64,000 nt of DNA from JARLGU01 sp036504535 (GCA_036504535.1 DASXUY010000040.1:248001-312000), one strand, 5' to 3'; shown: positions 7,669-16,430, numbered from the stretch's first letter. Numbers and translations: made by a program. The notes: generated from the letters alone by a model not told the origin.

Positions 7669-8751
7669 CTATGCCTGTTGCTGGAGATATTTTACCACCA
7701 AATCTCCCATCTCGCGGCAGGTAAGCACTCGGTCAGTGCCGGGTTCAGCAATGTCAGCGGTGCGGTGCCCATCGCCAAGAACGGCCTCAACTGCTTTCTC
7801 AATCGCTTGTGCGGCTGCTTCCGCTTTAGCTGAGTAGCGAAGGAGAAGAGCCACAGACAAGATGGTTGCCAGGGGATTTGCCTTACCCGTCCCGGCGATA
7901 TCCGGCGCACTTCCGTGTGAGGGCTCGAATAGGCCTTTGCCACCAGCGCCAAGTGATGCCGATGGAAGCATACCAAGCGATCCCGTTAGTTCCGCTGCTT
8001 CGTCCGAAAGGATGTCGCCGAAAAGGTTTTCGGTTAGGATGACGTCGAATTGCTGCGGGTTCTTACAGAGCGCCATGGCGCATGCATCCACGAGAAGGTG
8101 GCTGTATGTCACATCGGGATAGTCCGCTGCGATCTCGTCAACGGTAGCGCGCCACATTCGAGACGTCTCAAGGACATTGGCCTTGTCGACGCTGGTGACA
8201 TGCTTCCGTGGCCGGCTACGCGCGCTTTCGAAACCAATGCGACTGATGCGAACAATCTCTTCCTTGGTGTAGACGCACGTGTCCACCGCGCGATCACCTT
8301 CCCAACCTTTGGGTTGGCCAAAATAGAGGCCGCCGGTTAACTCGCGCACTACAAGAATATCGAAACCTCCGACGACCTTGTCAGCGCGAAGTGGGCAGGC
8401 AGCTGAAAGGGCGGGATAAAGCACGGCGGGGCGCAGGTTGGCGTACAGGCCCAGGATCTTGCGTAGCGGCAGGAGGGCGCCACGCTCTGGGCGTAGGTTC
8501 GGGTCGGGAATCTTATCATACTTGGGTCCCCCAACCGCTCCGAGGAACACCGCGTCGGCGCTTTCGCATAGCTCGCGAGTTGCTGGAGGCAGCGGGTGCC
8601 CCGTCGCGTCGTAAGCCGCGCCGCCCACAAGAGCTTCGGTGAATGAGAGGTTTAGGCTGAACTTGGTCGCGACAACGGCAAGGACCTTGAGACCTTCCTC
8701 AACGATTTCCGGTCCAATCCCGTCGCCACGCAACACTGCTATGTGAGTCAT
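7669..8751 (-). CDS. leuB: 3-isopropylmalate dehydrogenase
   Basis: This 360-residue protein has the full decarboxylating dehydrogenase pattern: VLRGDGIGPEIVEEG at the start, LLPLRKILGLYANLRP, VRELTGGLYFG, the metal-binding NLFGDILSDEAAELTGSLGMLPSASLG, and EPSHGSAPDIAGTGKANP for NAD. It oxidises 3-isopropylmalate in leucine synthesis and, with CimA, 3-methylmalate to 2-oxobutyrate for isoleucine. GGAAGG lies 6 nt before the ATG. It is the first gene of the minus-strand leuB-glnB-cimA group, 32 bp from glnB, with a good promoter at 8862-8891. No leuA, leuC or leuD is in the window. Confidence 0.95.
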   Translation of the reverse strand: MTHIAVLRGDGIGPEIVEEGLKVLAVVATKFSLNLSFTEALVGGAAYDATGHPLPPATRELCESADAVFLGAVGGPKYDKIPDPNLRPERGALLPLRKILGLYANLRPAVLYPALSAACPLRADKVVGGFDILVVRELTGGLYFGQPKGWEGDRAVDTCVYTKEEIVRISRIGFESARSRPRKHVTSVDKANVLETSRMWRATVDEIAADYPDVTYSHLLVDACAMALCKNPQQFDVILTENLFGDILSDEAAELTGSLGMLPSASLGAGGKGLFEPSHGSAPDIAGTGKANPLATILSVALLLRYSAKAEAAAQAIEKAVEAVLGDGHRTADIAEPGTDRVLTCREMGDLVVKYLQQQA

Positions 8752-8861
8752 AATTTACCTTCCGCCCGTCAGGTTTCAATTCGGGCATATCAAAGCATTT
8801 GGATAAAGGCTGAACAGAGTGGATCAAAACACGTTACAGACCTTCGCCGTTAGTAAGTTAT

Positions 8862-8891
8862 ACAATATCACATTTCGCAAAACTTGGTCAA
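8862..8891 (-). promoter_or_regulatory. Promoter of the leuB-glnB-cimA group
   Basis: On the minus strand TTGACC (8886-8891) and TATTGT (8862-8867) are 18 bp apart, a good sigma-70-type match. The predicted start gives a leader of about 100 nt before leuB. A GCCCG/CGGGC stem lies just before the ribosome site. I saw no Leu-rich leader peptide here. Confidence 0.6.
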
Positions 8892-8993
8892 CCCCACACG
8901 GTCATCTGCGTACCGAAATGCTCATATCTTTCGCTTGATTGTGCTCGGTGTCGAAATCAAAATGGTCAGGGCGCTTGTTTTTCTACTGGCTTA

Positions 8994-9024
8994 TTGACAA
9001 TTACCCTTCGCGAAGCGCTATACT
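8994..9024 (+). promoter_or_regulatory. Promoter giving a near-leaderless transcript
   Basis: A perfect TTGACA (8994-8999) and TATACT (9019-9024) are 19 bp apart. The predicted transcription start, near 9031, is two bases before the ATG at 9033, and no Shine-Dalgarno is present, so the mRNA is probably leaderless. This also shows that the longer frame starting with the TTG at 8994 is an artefact: that codon is the -35 box. Confidence 0.6.
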
Positions 9025-9032
9025 CATACGTT

Positions 9033-9371
9033 ATGGTGGAAACGGTAAGCGAATATCTGTCTGAGAAGCTGAGCGAATATCGGATTTTAATCGGTCCCCT
9101 TGAACGGGCAGCCGCCGAACTAAATTACGCTCAAAACCTGACTAAAGCGAAACTTGAGAGCGAGATCTCGGATCACGTTCCTGTTCTTGGCGCGCTTGCC
9201 GACATCCTTGATATTTCGATTATGGACCTATTATTAGCTCAGGATAGGAGCGAGTTCATTCAGGCCGCAATGGCCCAGTCGGGCCTATCAACAGAGGATG
9301 TGATGCACCAGTTGCGGTCGCTTGCACCTCCTTCGCGAGAAGACCTTCATGCTCTTGGCCTCGAGAAATAG
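9033..9371 (+). CDS. Small alpha-helical protein, possibly HTH-related
   Basis: This 112-residue soluble protein is predicted mainly helical. The segment GPLERAAAELNYAQNLTKAKLESEISDHVPVLGALADILDISIMDLLLA resembles the order of helices in a Cro/C1-type HTH (the last part is like the helix 4-5 region where XRE proteins read LADALGVSLDELL), but the recognition helix is not convincing. I chose ATG 9033 because the promoter at 8994-9024 overlaps the longer frame. It is divergent from leuB, so the two share a control region. The function is unknown; a DNA-binding role is only a suggestion. Confidence 0.6.
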   Translation: MVETVSEYLSEKLSEYRILIGPLERAAAELNYAQNLTKAKLESEISDHVPVLGALADILDISIMDLLLAQDRSEFIQAAMAQSGLSTEDVMHQLRSLAPPSREDLHALGLEK

Positions 9372-9444
9372 TATCCATCGTCGTTCAGCCCTCATCGTAA
9401 CGCGGAGCACAACGGCAGCGCGGCCGAAATGAAACCGCTCCACA

Positions 9445-10251
9445 ATGGCCATTTGGGCCCCACGGTACCGGAATTTGATTAGCTTTAGCAATGGATTAGG
9501 CACTGCCCTTGGAATACTAGCTGGGATCGGCAATATTCTGGGGGGGCTCGTCGTAGCTCGTCCCTGGCGAAATAAGACGGAAGATCTTATTTGGCACGGG
9601 AGCAGTCTCCATGCCCTAATGCAACTAGGCGCCGGTTTCCTCCTCGCTGTGACGGTTCTCGATACGATTCCAGCCTCACTCAGCACCGCGCAGCCTGCCC
9701 GTTGGGGAGCTCCGCTTGTCCTGGCGGGATATCTGCTTATCCACTTGTTCGAGCACACTATCGCCCCACATTTTCACTTTGGCGAAGAGGTACATAGCGG
9801 CGAAGTAAGTAGATCAGCTGGCTATTCGGCGCTAATTGGGTTGACAGTTCACTCATTGTTTGACGGTGTAGCCATTGGGGCGTCAGTGACGCTTTCTCAC
9901 AGTTTGGGCTGGCTCGTTTTCGTCGCCATTTTGCTCCACAAGTTTCCGGAAGGAGCTACCTGTGCGTCAATCGCCCTGGCCGCTGGGCTTGGTCGTCGTG
10001 TGGCGTTCATCGGCTGCCTCATCTTGGGGGCCGCAACGCTCGGCGGTGTTGCAACAGTCGCATTGTGGACGAACGTCCCGACTGGTTCCGCATTGGCTGT
10101 GGCCGCGGGAGTAACCCTGTACGTTGCCGCAACGGACTTAATACCTCACGGCAACGCTGAAACTGATAAGCGAATGCCTATGCTCGTTTTTGCGGGCGTC
10201 GGTTTGTTTGTACTGACCGATCTTTTGCTTCAGCACTTGCACATCCACTAG
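9445..10251 (+). CDS. ZIP family divalent metal transporter
   Basis: This 268-residue membrane protein has about eight hydrophobic segments. The metal-site motifs of ZIP transporters are visible in the fourth and fifth helices, HSLFDGVAIGAS and LLHKFPEGATCASI, which carry the conserved His, Asp, Pro and Glu. A His-rich loop (HLFEHTIAPHFHFGEEVHSGE) lies between the third and fourth segments, as is common in the family. ZIP proteins move Zn2+, Fe2+ or similar ions into the cytoplasm. No Shine-Dalgarno is evident before ATG 9445. The neighbours do not reveal the metal. Confidence 0.87.
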   Translation: MAIWAPRYRNLISFSNGLGTALGILAGIGNILGGLVVARPWRNKTEDLIWHGSSLHALMQLGAGFLLAVTVLDTIPASLSTAQPARWGAPLVLAGYLLIHLFEHTIAPHFHFGEEVHSGEVSRSAGYSALIGLTVHSLFDGVAIGASVTLSHSLGWLVFVAILLHKFPEGATCASIALAAGLGRRVAFIGCLILGAATLGGVATVALWTNVPTGSALAVAAGVTLYVAATDLIPHGNAETDKRMPMLVFAGVGLFVLTDLLLQHLHIH

Positions 10252-10343
10252 GTTGATTGACCTGTGAAGTGCTAGAACTGGCACATCGATAATTCGTTTG
10301 ACAGTCAGAGGCGGCAGGATTAGCCAGCTGGAGTAAATCCGAA

Positions 10344-11300
10344 TTGACAGTGCTTTCTGAACTCGTAACACCCCGAAGAGTCGCGTTGATAATCAATCCG
10401 ACTGCGGGGCGAGGTCGCGCTGGGCGCGCAGTGGACGATATTCGGCGCTGCTTGAATGTCAACGACGTTGACGCCGTTTACTACTACACCAAAGGTGCTG
10501 GTAACGGCGAATCTCTTGCCAATGAGGCTATTCGAGCGGGTGCTACAGTCGTCGCCGCAGTCGGTGGTGATGGCACGCTGCACGAAGTTACGAATGCCGT
10601 CATGAGTGCTCCTGCAGGCTCTGTAGCGCTCGGCCTGCTGCCTTTCGGGACTGGTAATGACTTTGCCCGAGGTGCCGGTCTCTTTGGTGACTTGGCGAGA
10701 GCCTGCGATGCACTAGCAGTCGGCCCTGTGAGGCACATTGATATAGGACGGATATCGTCCCCAAGCCTTGCATCAGACCGTTGGTTCCTCGTCGCGGCCG
10801 GGCTCGGATTTGTTGCAGACATTGCGGCGACAGTAAACCGGGGGTTACGCCGCCTGCATGGCGCTCCTGCGTACATTTACGGTGCTGCCGTGACGCTTCG
10901 CCACCTGAGATCGTTCGCAATAGTTATCAAACTGGACGGCCAGACGCTAGACTTCGATGAGGCGACTGTCATATCTATATCTAACGTTGAAACGACTGGC
11001 GGTGGTCTAAAAATCGCGCCGGGCGCTGATCTCGCTGACGGATTGCTTGATGTTTGTCTTGTTGGGAAGCTTGGTAGACTCGAGCTACTCAAGCAACTTC
11101 CAGCGGTCGTGACGGGAAAGCATATCTCCCATCCAGCCGTCACGATGCTGCGCGGAAAGTGCGTAGAAATTGAGACGTCGGAGCCTAAAGAACTGTGGAT
11201 TGATGGTGAAGTTGTTGGTCACACTCCAGCCACGTTTACAATTTATGGGGGGAAGTTGCCCATGGTGCTCCCTGCGGCTAGTTCCATCGCTATCGTGTAA
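10344..11300 (+). CDS. Diacylglycerol/lipid kinase family protein (YegS/DgkB-like)
   Basis: This 318-residue protein has the lipid-kinase catalytic motifs: RVALIINPTAGRGRAGRA (phosphate-binding loop), VVAAVGGDGTLHEVTNAVM (GGDGT nucleotide site) and LGLLPFGTGNDFARG. The C-terminal beta-sandwich ends with the typical VEIETSEPKELWIDGEVVGHTPATFTIYGGKLPMVLP. It would phosphorylate diacylglycerol or a related lipid with ATP at the membrane. The TTG at 10344 is taken as start because GGAG lies about 10 nt upstream; GTG 10350 is possible. cdsA begins 5 bp after its stop, and the pairing makes sense because CdsA uses phosphatidate, the product of diacylglycerol kinase. Confidence 0.88.
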   Translation: MTVLSELVTPRRVALIINPTAGRGRAGRAVDDIRRCLNVNDVDAVYYYTKGAGNGESLANEAIRAGATVVAAVGGDGTLHEVTNAVMSAPAGSVALGLLPFGTGNDFARGAGLFGDLARACDALAVGPVRHIDIGRISSPSLASDRWFLVAAGLGFVADIAATVNRGLRRLHGAPAYIYGAAVTLRHLRSFAIVIKLDGQTLDFDEATVISISNVETTGGGLKIAPGADLADGLLDVCLVGKLGRLELLKQLPAVVTGKHISHPAVTMLRGKCVEIETSEPKELWIDGEVVGHTPATFTIYGGKLPMVLPAASSIAIV

Positions 11301-11305
11301 CAATT

Positions 11306-12262
11306 ATGCTTAACGCTGAAGACCAACCAGTCGGCGACGATGTTGCGGCGGTGGACGCAAAACCATCGTTACATGTTGAAAGCCGGGAGGTACGCATCCC
11401 CAAAGGCGCGAAGTATTGGGCTGTGCGAATCGGAGTTGGCGTCGGCGGCGCCGTAAGCACGACCTGGATTATCTATGCTGGCTCCGCTCCGATGCTCGCA
11501 ATCTATCTCTCGGTACTTGCTTGTATTGGTGCCCATGAGTTTTATCGAGCTGTCCGCTCCCAGAACGCGGAGCCGACTGAGTTCATTGGTATCGCCGCTT
11601 GTATTCTTTTCCAGGCTGCGCCCTTTTTCCCAACTGTTATGGGCGTTCACGATGTGATGCCGTTCCTTCTGTCGACGCTCATGATTGTAACTCTGCTTGT
11701 CGAGTTAACAAAATCCGGCGTGCGCCCCATTCCCAACGTTGGTACGACGATATTGGGGTCTCTCTACGTCGGCATGCTGCTTAGCTTCTTCTCAAAGCTT
11801 CGCCTGCTCGATCACGCTCATGTGACGATGGGTAATCCAGTCACCGCAGAGCATGTGGGTGCATGGCTGGTGATTTTTGTCTGCCTGGTTACGTGGATGA
11901 GCGATACAATGGGGCTCGTCACTGGCTATATGTTCGGCAAGCATAAACTCGCGCCGGCGATAAGCCCTGCGAAGACGTGGGAAGGCGCCATCGGTGGAGT
12001 GCTGTGTGCAACACTATTTGGTGCTGCAGTGGGAAGTTGGCTCCAGATAGGTTTGGTTCATGCGGTTATTCTGAGCTTTTTGATGGGGCTGATGGGGCTA
12101 TTAGGCGACTTGTGCGAATCTGCACTGAAGCGAGATCTTGGGTTGAAAGACTTCGGGACTATCTTCGCTAATCACGGCGGAGTGCTTGACCGGATCGATA
12201 GCCTTCTATTCACCGCGCCACTTTCGTACTACTACATCCTCTTCTTTATGCAGCCAAGGTAA
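11306..12262 (+). CDS. cdsA: Phosphatidate cytidylyltransferase
   Basis: This 318-residue polytopic membrane protein ends with the CdsA signature: SPAKTWEGAIGG, then GDLCESALKRDLGLKDFG, NHGGVLDRIDSLLF. These residues bind the metal and CTP that make CDP-diacylglycerol for all phospholipids. The hydrophilic N terminus (about 45 residues, acidic then basic) is longer than usual. No Shine-Dalgarno is seen; the ATG lies 5 bp after the lipid kinase stop, so translation is probably coupled. It converges tightly (5 bp) with the GT2 gene on the other strand. Confidence 0.9.
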   Translation: MLNAEDQPVGDDVAAVDAKPSLHVESREVRIPKGAKYWAVRIGVGVGGAVSTTWIIYAGSAPMLAIYLSVLACIGAHEFYRAVRSQNAEPTEFIGIAACILFQAAPFFPTVMGVHDVMPFLLSTLMIVTLLVELTKSGVRPIPNVGTTILGSLYVGMLLSFFSKLRLLDHAHVTMGNPVTAEHVGAWLVIFVCLVTWMSDTMGLVTGYMFGKHKLAPAISPAKTWEGAIGGVLCATLFGAAVGSWLQIGLVHAVILSFLMGLMGLLGDLCESALKRDLGLKDFGTIFANHGGVLDRIDSLLFTAPLSYYYILFFMQPR

Positions 12263-12267
12263 GCAAC

Positions 12268-13050
12268 CTAGGATTGGTTTTGATGCGGGGCGGGCACTGG
12301 TTGCTGTAACGCATCGTCGTTAACTTCTTGGGACGTCCGGTTAAGTTCGGTGGCCAACAGCTCAGCCTCGCGGTCACCCGACACAGTCTTTGCGTTTCGA
12401 GCTTTGCCAGAGCAGAAATATCCCAGCGTGAAGGTCGCCATTTCCGCGTACATCTTCCCCCTCGCGCGCACTCCTCGGATAAAGCCGAGTTTTTCTTCCT
12501 TCATTGGGTGTGTTACCCCGGGAAGCAAGACAGTCATCACTGGGCGGCAAGCGGCTTTAACGTGAAGAGTGATGGCCATTTCTATTCCAAATCCAACACG
12601 GTCAAGGTCTGGGATGCTTTGGAAAAGCGTCCGTCGTATTGCGCGCTGCCCAGTAATGAATGGAACGAGAAACTGAGCGAGATCGGTTGCGCCGCGACCT
12701 CCCGTGAATTTGCCAAGGGCCATATCGGCAGCCCCTGTAACGACAGGGTTTATGAGGGCGCAAACGTGCGCCGATGTTAGGCCAATCAAGTCTGCGTCCA
12801 AGAACAGCAGAACATCGGCGTCTACAGCAAGGGACGCGCCGTGGAGCATTGCCCCACCCTTGCCTCGGTTCTTTTCCAGGCGCTCGACGCGAACGCGTGC
12901 GTATTTGCTTGCGACGGCTGCGGTGCCATCGGTTGAACCGTCATCGACGAGGATAATCTGGTCGACTCCGGGTGTCCCCAGTACCGTTTCGAGGACCTTT
13001 GCCACTCGTGCCGCCTCATTGTGGGCGGGAATAATCGCTGCAACTATCAT
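12268..13050 (-). CDS. Glycosyltransferase family 2
   Basis: This 260-residue protein has a GT-A fold: AAIIPAHNEAARVAKVLETVLG, then IILVDDGSTDGTAAVA, KNRGKGGAMLHGASLA and the DxD motif in LFLDADL. No membrane segment is seen. The last 50 residues are a hydrophilic tail rich in Gln and Pro. Such compact GT2 enzymes often make glycolipids or compatible-solute glycosides; the substrate is not evident. It is the last gene of a minus-strand run (acetyltransferase, coiled-coil protein, two M48 proteases), 19 bp after the preceding gene. Confidence 0.85.
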   Translation of the reverse strand: MIVAAIIPAHNEAARVAKVLETVLGTPGVDQIILVDDGSTDGTAAVASKYARVRVERLEKNRGKGGAMLHGASLAVDADVLLFLDADLIGLTSAHVCALINPVVTGAADMALGKFTGGRGATDLAQFLVPFITGQRAIRRTLFQSIPDLDRVGFGIEMAITLHVKAACRPVMTVLLPGVTHPMKEEKLGFIRGVRARGKMYAEMATFTLGYFCSGKARNAKTVSGDREAELLATELNRTSQEVNDDALQQPVPAPHQNQS

Positions 13051-13069
13051 GAAAGTTTAATGCCTCGCG

Positions 13070-13822
13070 CTAGTATTTCCCTGACGCAAGGTCCTTGATA
13101 TCTTGCTCGACATGCTTTGTCCGAGCGGAGTTGATCGGGTGAGTCTGCACCCACTCAGGTGGGGCTTGCCCAGGAGTTGTCTTTTGCATCAACGCAAAGA
13201 GGCGATCTGTTCCCGATAGATTATATCCTGCTTCACGAGCAAGTTTGACCCCAAACCTGTCCGCCTGGTATTCATCCTCGCGACTGTGACTAAGCAAGTC
13301 GAGTTGGAGAGCGATATTAGCAGCTTCCTGGTACTTTCCTTGAGTTAGCAAGTCAACCAGGGTTTCTTTTCCGTAGGCATCAGACAGCTGCTTTGTAGCG
13401 TGCTTAAGCGCAACGTGGCTAACTTCGTGCGCGACAACGAATGCCAGAGCATCGCGGTCATTGCCAAGCTTTGCCAGCATCCCGGAAGTGACATATATCC
13501 ACCCGCCTGGGAGCGAAAAAGCGTTCACTTGGTCCGTTTGAAGTACTTTTATTTTGTACGTTATATTCCCGCGTACCTTTGCCGCAAGCGGAAACAGCTT
13601 TGATGTAATCTCTTGAATGCCTACAACTTGTGCGGGATCCGTTACAACTTGATATTGGCTCTCAACCTGAGCGGCGGCGTTCTGACCAATTTGCATTTCC
13701 TGTGTGGTGCTGACTTCATTCCCGAACGATGGAGGTCTGCAGCCAGTTACGCAAAACAGCAATGCCATTCCAATTGCGGAAGCGGTTGTCGTACGCCAAT
13801 AATGCTTAATCATGTCGCTCAT
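13070..13822 (-). CDS. M48-family metalloprotease, lipoprotein (second of a tandem pair)
   Basis: This 250-residue protein has a lipoprotein signal (LLFCVTGC, lipidated Cys28). The zinc motif HEVSH is at residues 132-136, followed by VALKH, and the third zinc ligand is in SREDEYQADRFG. GGWIYVTSGML before the site is typical of the LoiP/BepA-like branch of M48. These enzymes degrade or repair misfolded outer-membrane proteins in the periplasm. Its start overlaps the stop of the upstream paralogue by four bases, which implies coupled translation. The two proteins share layout and motifs and probably arose by duplication. Confidence 0.9.
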   Translation of the reverse strand: MSDMIKHYWRTTTASAIGMALLFCVTGCRPPSFGNEVSTTQEMQIGQNAAAQVESQYQVVTDPAQVVGIQEITSKLFPLAAKVRGNITYKIKVLQTDQVNAFSLPGGWIYVTSGMLAKLGNDRDALAFVVAHEVSHVALKHATKQLSDAYGKETLVDLLTQGKYQEAANIALQLDLLSHSREDEYQADRFGVKLAREAGYNLSGTDRLFALMQKTTPGQAPPEWVQTHPINSARTKHVEQDIKDLASGKY

Positions 13823-14589
13823 TTGCTGTCATCAGGGTATGTCCCGTGATTTGCCCGCAGTATCGCAATTTGATCGTTCACGCGAATAATTCGATTGCGC
13901 GTGATTGGGTGATCGTTTGCCCATGGCATAGCATTTTGGCCCTTTTGCTCTAAACCCTGAAGCACTGCCAGAAATCGCGACATACCGTAAGGATCGTAGC
14001 CAGCATTGTAAGCGAACTTTAAGCCGTATTTGTCGGCATCGTACTCGTCCGCCCTACTATAGTGCAGCTGGTCCAAATTGTATGCTAAAGAAGCCGCTTG
14101 AAAAGCCTCGTTGCTGTTTGTTACGACGCCAAAAATGTCAACCAAGACACCCTTTGATTGCGCATCTGCCATCTGGTTGATTGCGTGCCGCTTGACAACA
14201 TGTGCTGCTTCATGGCCTATGACACAGGCGATGGCATCGTCGTCATTGCCAGCCTTGTCTAGGAGGCCGGAATTGATGTATATCCAGCCACCCGGAAGCG
14301 AAAACGCATTCACTTCCTTACTTTGCAGGATCTTAACCTGGTAGCTGACATCAGGGCGCATCGCTTTGGCTTGCGCAAGGACAGCTCCAGCAATGGTTTG
14401 AATTCTAGCGTTCGACGCGGGATCTGGATCAAGCTTGTACTGCTTTTCAACCTGCTCCGACGATTTCTTGCCAATCGACGTTTCTTGCTCAGCAGAATAT
14501 TTTTGGGTAACAGGGCTTTTACAGCCTGGGAGCAAAAGGAGCGCAATCGCTGCGACAATCGGCGCAAGTTTAGTAAGTCGAACAACCAT
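13819..14589 (-). CDS. M48-family metalloprotease, lipoprotein (first of a tandem pair)
   Basis: This 256-residue protein has a lipobox LLLLPGC (Cys23). The zinc motif HEAAH is at 126-130 within GHEAAHVVKRH, and the third ligand is in SRADEYDADKYG. The region VNAFSLPGGWIYINSGLL matches its downstream paralogue closely. It is a periplasmic quality-control protease of the LoiP/BepA type by family. It ends with MPWANDHPITRNRIIRVND, the usual M48 tail containing the HP motif. No TPR repeats follow, so it is the short form. Its stop overlaps the next gene by four bases. Confidence 0.9.
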   Translation of the reverse strand: MVVRLTKLAPIVAAIALLLLPGCKSPVTQKYSAEQETSIGKKSSEQVEKQYKLDPDPASNARIQTIAGAVLAQAKAMRPDVSYQVKILQSKEVNAFSLPGGWIYINSGLLDKAGNDDDAIACVIGHEAAHVVKRHAINQMADAQSKGVLVDIFGVVTNSNEAFQAASLAYNLDQLHYSRADEYDADKYGLKFAYNAGYDPYGMSRFLAVLQGLEQKGQNAMPWANDHPITRNRIIRVNDQIAILRANHGTYPDDSK

Positions 14590-14655
14590 GTTCAGGCATT
14601 CCCCTTATGATACCCGGCAGCTTGCTTCATTCCGTGAGTTCGACGGCCCTGCCTA

Positions 14656-15159
14656 CTAATGCGACCGATCCCCCGAAGGCTTATCTGGAGACGGCTTTAG
14701 CCACTTCCCAGCGATCCTAGATAGCTGGCCGCGTAATTCGGCTAGTTGGCCATTGACTTCTTCAGCGGCTTGACGGCCCTGCGCAGTTGCGCTTGCCGAG
14801 CCTTTAGCAATGTCCCTCTGTGCTAGGTCGAGATCGCGCGCCATCGACGCGTAGTCTTTACGGTCGTAGGCACTCCGCGCATTTGTCAGGTTTGCTTGAG
14901 CGCGTTCCATCGGAGTGAGAGTCGCATCTGTTTTCGCCTTAATTGGTTGCTTGTGAGCTTTCGCTAGGGCCTTATTGGCATATGCCAGCTCGCGATGGAG
15001 GCGAGCGTTATTCGCATGAAGCTGAATATTTTGCCAGTAAAGCCAGCCACTTAAAGCAATCAAAGATATTATGAACAGTCGCCTGATGATTTTAATGATC
15101 GGACTCTCCTTCGGACTCGGCGGCGCTGACTTTTTTCGGTTGGTCTTTTGTGTAGGCAT
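14656..15159 (-). CDS. Single-pass membrane coiled-coil protein
   Basis: This 167-residue protein starts at ATG 15159 and overlaps the end of the acetyltransferase gene by 68 bp; the longer frame lies wholly within that gene. After a Lys/Pro-rich start comes one membrane segment (IIRRLFIISLIALSGWLYW), then a long helical region rich in Ala, Lys, Glu and Gln (ARLHRELAYANKALAKAHK; MERAQANLTNARSAYDRKDY; a QLAELRGQLSRI heptad pattern). The bulk is probably periplasmic. The function is unknown. Its place between an acetyltransferase and two envelope proteases suggests an envelope role. Confidence 0.6.
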   Translation of the reverse strand: MPTQKTNRKKSAPPSPKESPIIKIIRRLFIISLIALSGWLYWQNIQLHANNARLHRELAYANKALAKAHKQPIKAKTDATLTPMERAQANLTNARSAYDRKDYASMARDLDLAQRDIAKGSASATAQGRQAAEEVNGQLAELRGQLSRIAGKWLKPSPDKPSGDRSH

Positions 15160-16279
15160 GGTGCATAAAGTCTTTAAATCGAGTCTCGATTTTGTGTTCC
15201 AAAATGTGAGCTTGCTGAGCCCATCGAAGCATCGGGGTGCCGCGTTTTGCGACAAGCCGCCGGATATTCATACGGCTATGCCCCTGCGTCCAACGTTCTT
15301 TATATGGCTCATCGCCGCGAAGGAAATCAAATTCAAGCTTTGACTCGTTGATCGATTGCTTGATGGCTGTCGCTGTAAGTACAGATCCCAAACTGTGGCG
15401 CGCCATTGTCGGTTCAAAACCACCTTGATAATAGCATGTTCGATCTCCGAATGCGAAGCAATACAAGACGGCCTGATAGTCTCCATCGAGGATTAGATAG
15501 TGAAGTCGAAGCCATCCTCGAGTCAGAAAGTCTTTGGCTACAGCCCGGTGAAACGACTGCATTTGGCTGCTTCCAAGTACGCCCGGGAGCCAGCGCTTGT
15601 TCCAGCGGCGACGATGCAGTTCAAAAAGAGCCGTCATCGCATCGGGTAGCTGATCTTGAGATTCGACAAGACCATTCTCGACTTCAAATATGCCTTTGAG
15701 CCGACGCTCGTAGTATCCGATATGCGACCTGGTCTTCTTGCTGTAGTTCTTGAGTAGGGATGCCCACCGATCAGCATCCGTGATTGGAGGGTATGGCAAA
15801 TAGGGGCATTTTTCAAGAGGGTGCTCGCTGCAGACGAGGCCACTGGTCGCAGAAGGTGGATGCGCTCGGCATAAGCTTCCTTCGCGCAAGTGCGCAAAAT
15901 CCCCAATCTGCCAACTCAACGAAGAAGCGAGATGAGTGTATATGGCCTCGCAGGCGGCTTGTTCGAGCCCCTCCTCAGCGATAATATCATTGTAGTCTGA
16001 AACGCCAGCGCCCATAAACGAAAGGCGTCGAATCGGCGTGCCGTGCCATAGTGACGTCAAGAATGGAGCCAACCCGACGAGCATCCCTGCTTCATCGCGA
16101 ACGGATATTACATACGGTTTTCTGTCCAGCCTAATTCGGCCAACTTGAAGCCACCAGTTGGATATCCACTCAAAAGTTTGAAAGACGGTAGCGCTAGGGC
16201 AGCGGTCTACCAGCGCTATCCATTCGGCTCGGAGCGCATCAAGCGCCTGCGTATCGGTTGCTACATCTACTTGCCACAT
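15092..16279 (-). CDS. CelD/BcsL-type GNAT acetyltransferase
   Basis: This 395-residue protein has the double-GNAT organisation of the CelD/FemAB-like family: WIALVDRCPSATVFQTFEWISNWW near the start, VGLAPFL, RRLSFMGAGVSDYNDII, then in the C-terminal domain YQAVLYCFAFGDRTCYYQGGFEP, HSLGSVLTATAIKQSI and LEFDFLRGDEPYKERW. Family members acylate polysaccharides or peptide precursors in the cytoplasm. The FDFLRG.EPYK.RW block is highly characteristic. It is the first gene of a five-gene minus-strand group. The substrate is not known; a surface glycan is likely from context. Confidence 0.85.
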   Translation of the reverse strand: MWQVDVATDTQALDALRAEWIALVDRCPSATVFQTFEWISNWWLQVGRIRLDRKPYVISVRDEAGMLVGLAPFLTSLWHGTPIRRLSFMGAGVSDYNDIIAEEGLEQAACEAIYTHLASSLSWQIGDFAHLREGSLCRAHPPSATSGLVCSEHPLEKCPYLPYPPITDADRWASLLKNYSKKTRSHIGYYERRLKGIFEVENGLVESQDQLPDAMTALFELHRRRWNKRWLPGVLGSSQMQSFHRAVAKDFLTRGWLRLHYLILDGDYQAVLYCFAFGDRTCYYQGGFEPTMARHSLGSVLTATAIKQSINESKLEFDFLRGDEPYKERWTQGHSRMNIRRLVAKRGTPMLRWAQQAHILEHKIETRFKDFMHHAYTKDQPKKVSAAESEGESDH

Positions 16280-16430
16280 AAACGGTATAAAATATCGATT
16301 CTAATCGCTGCGAAGCGCTTGCGTCCATCGTCCCGTGCGGGTTGCCTTCCTACGATGCCCAATTCTTCGTTGCGGTATAATGATTGCGGGTTGCTGACGC
16401 CCGTGAAACACTAAGAGGTTTGTCGAACTT

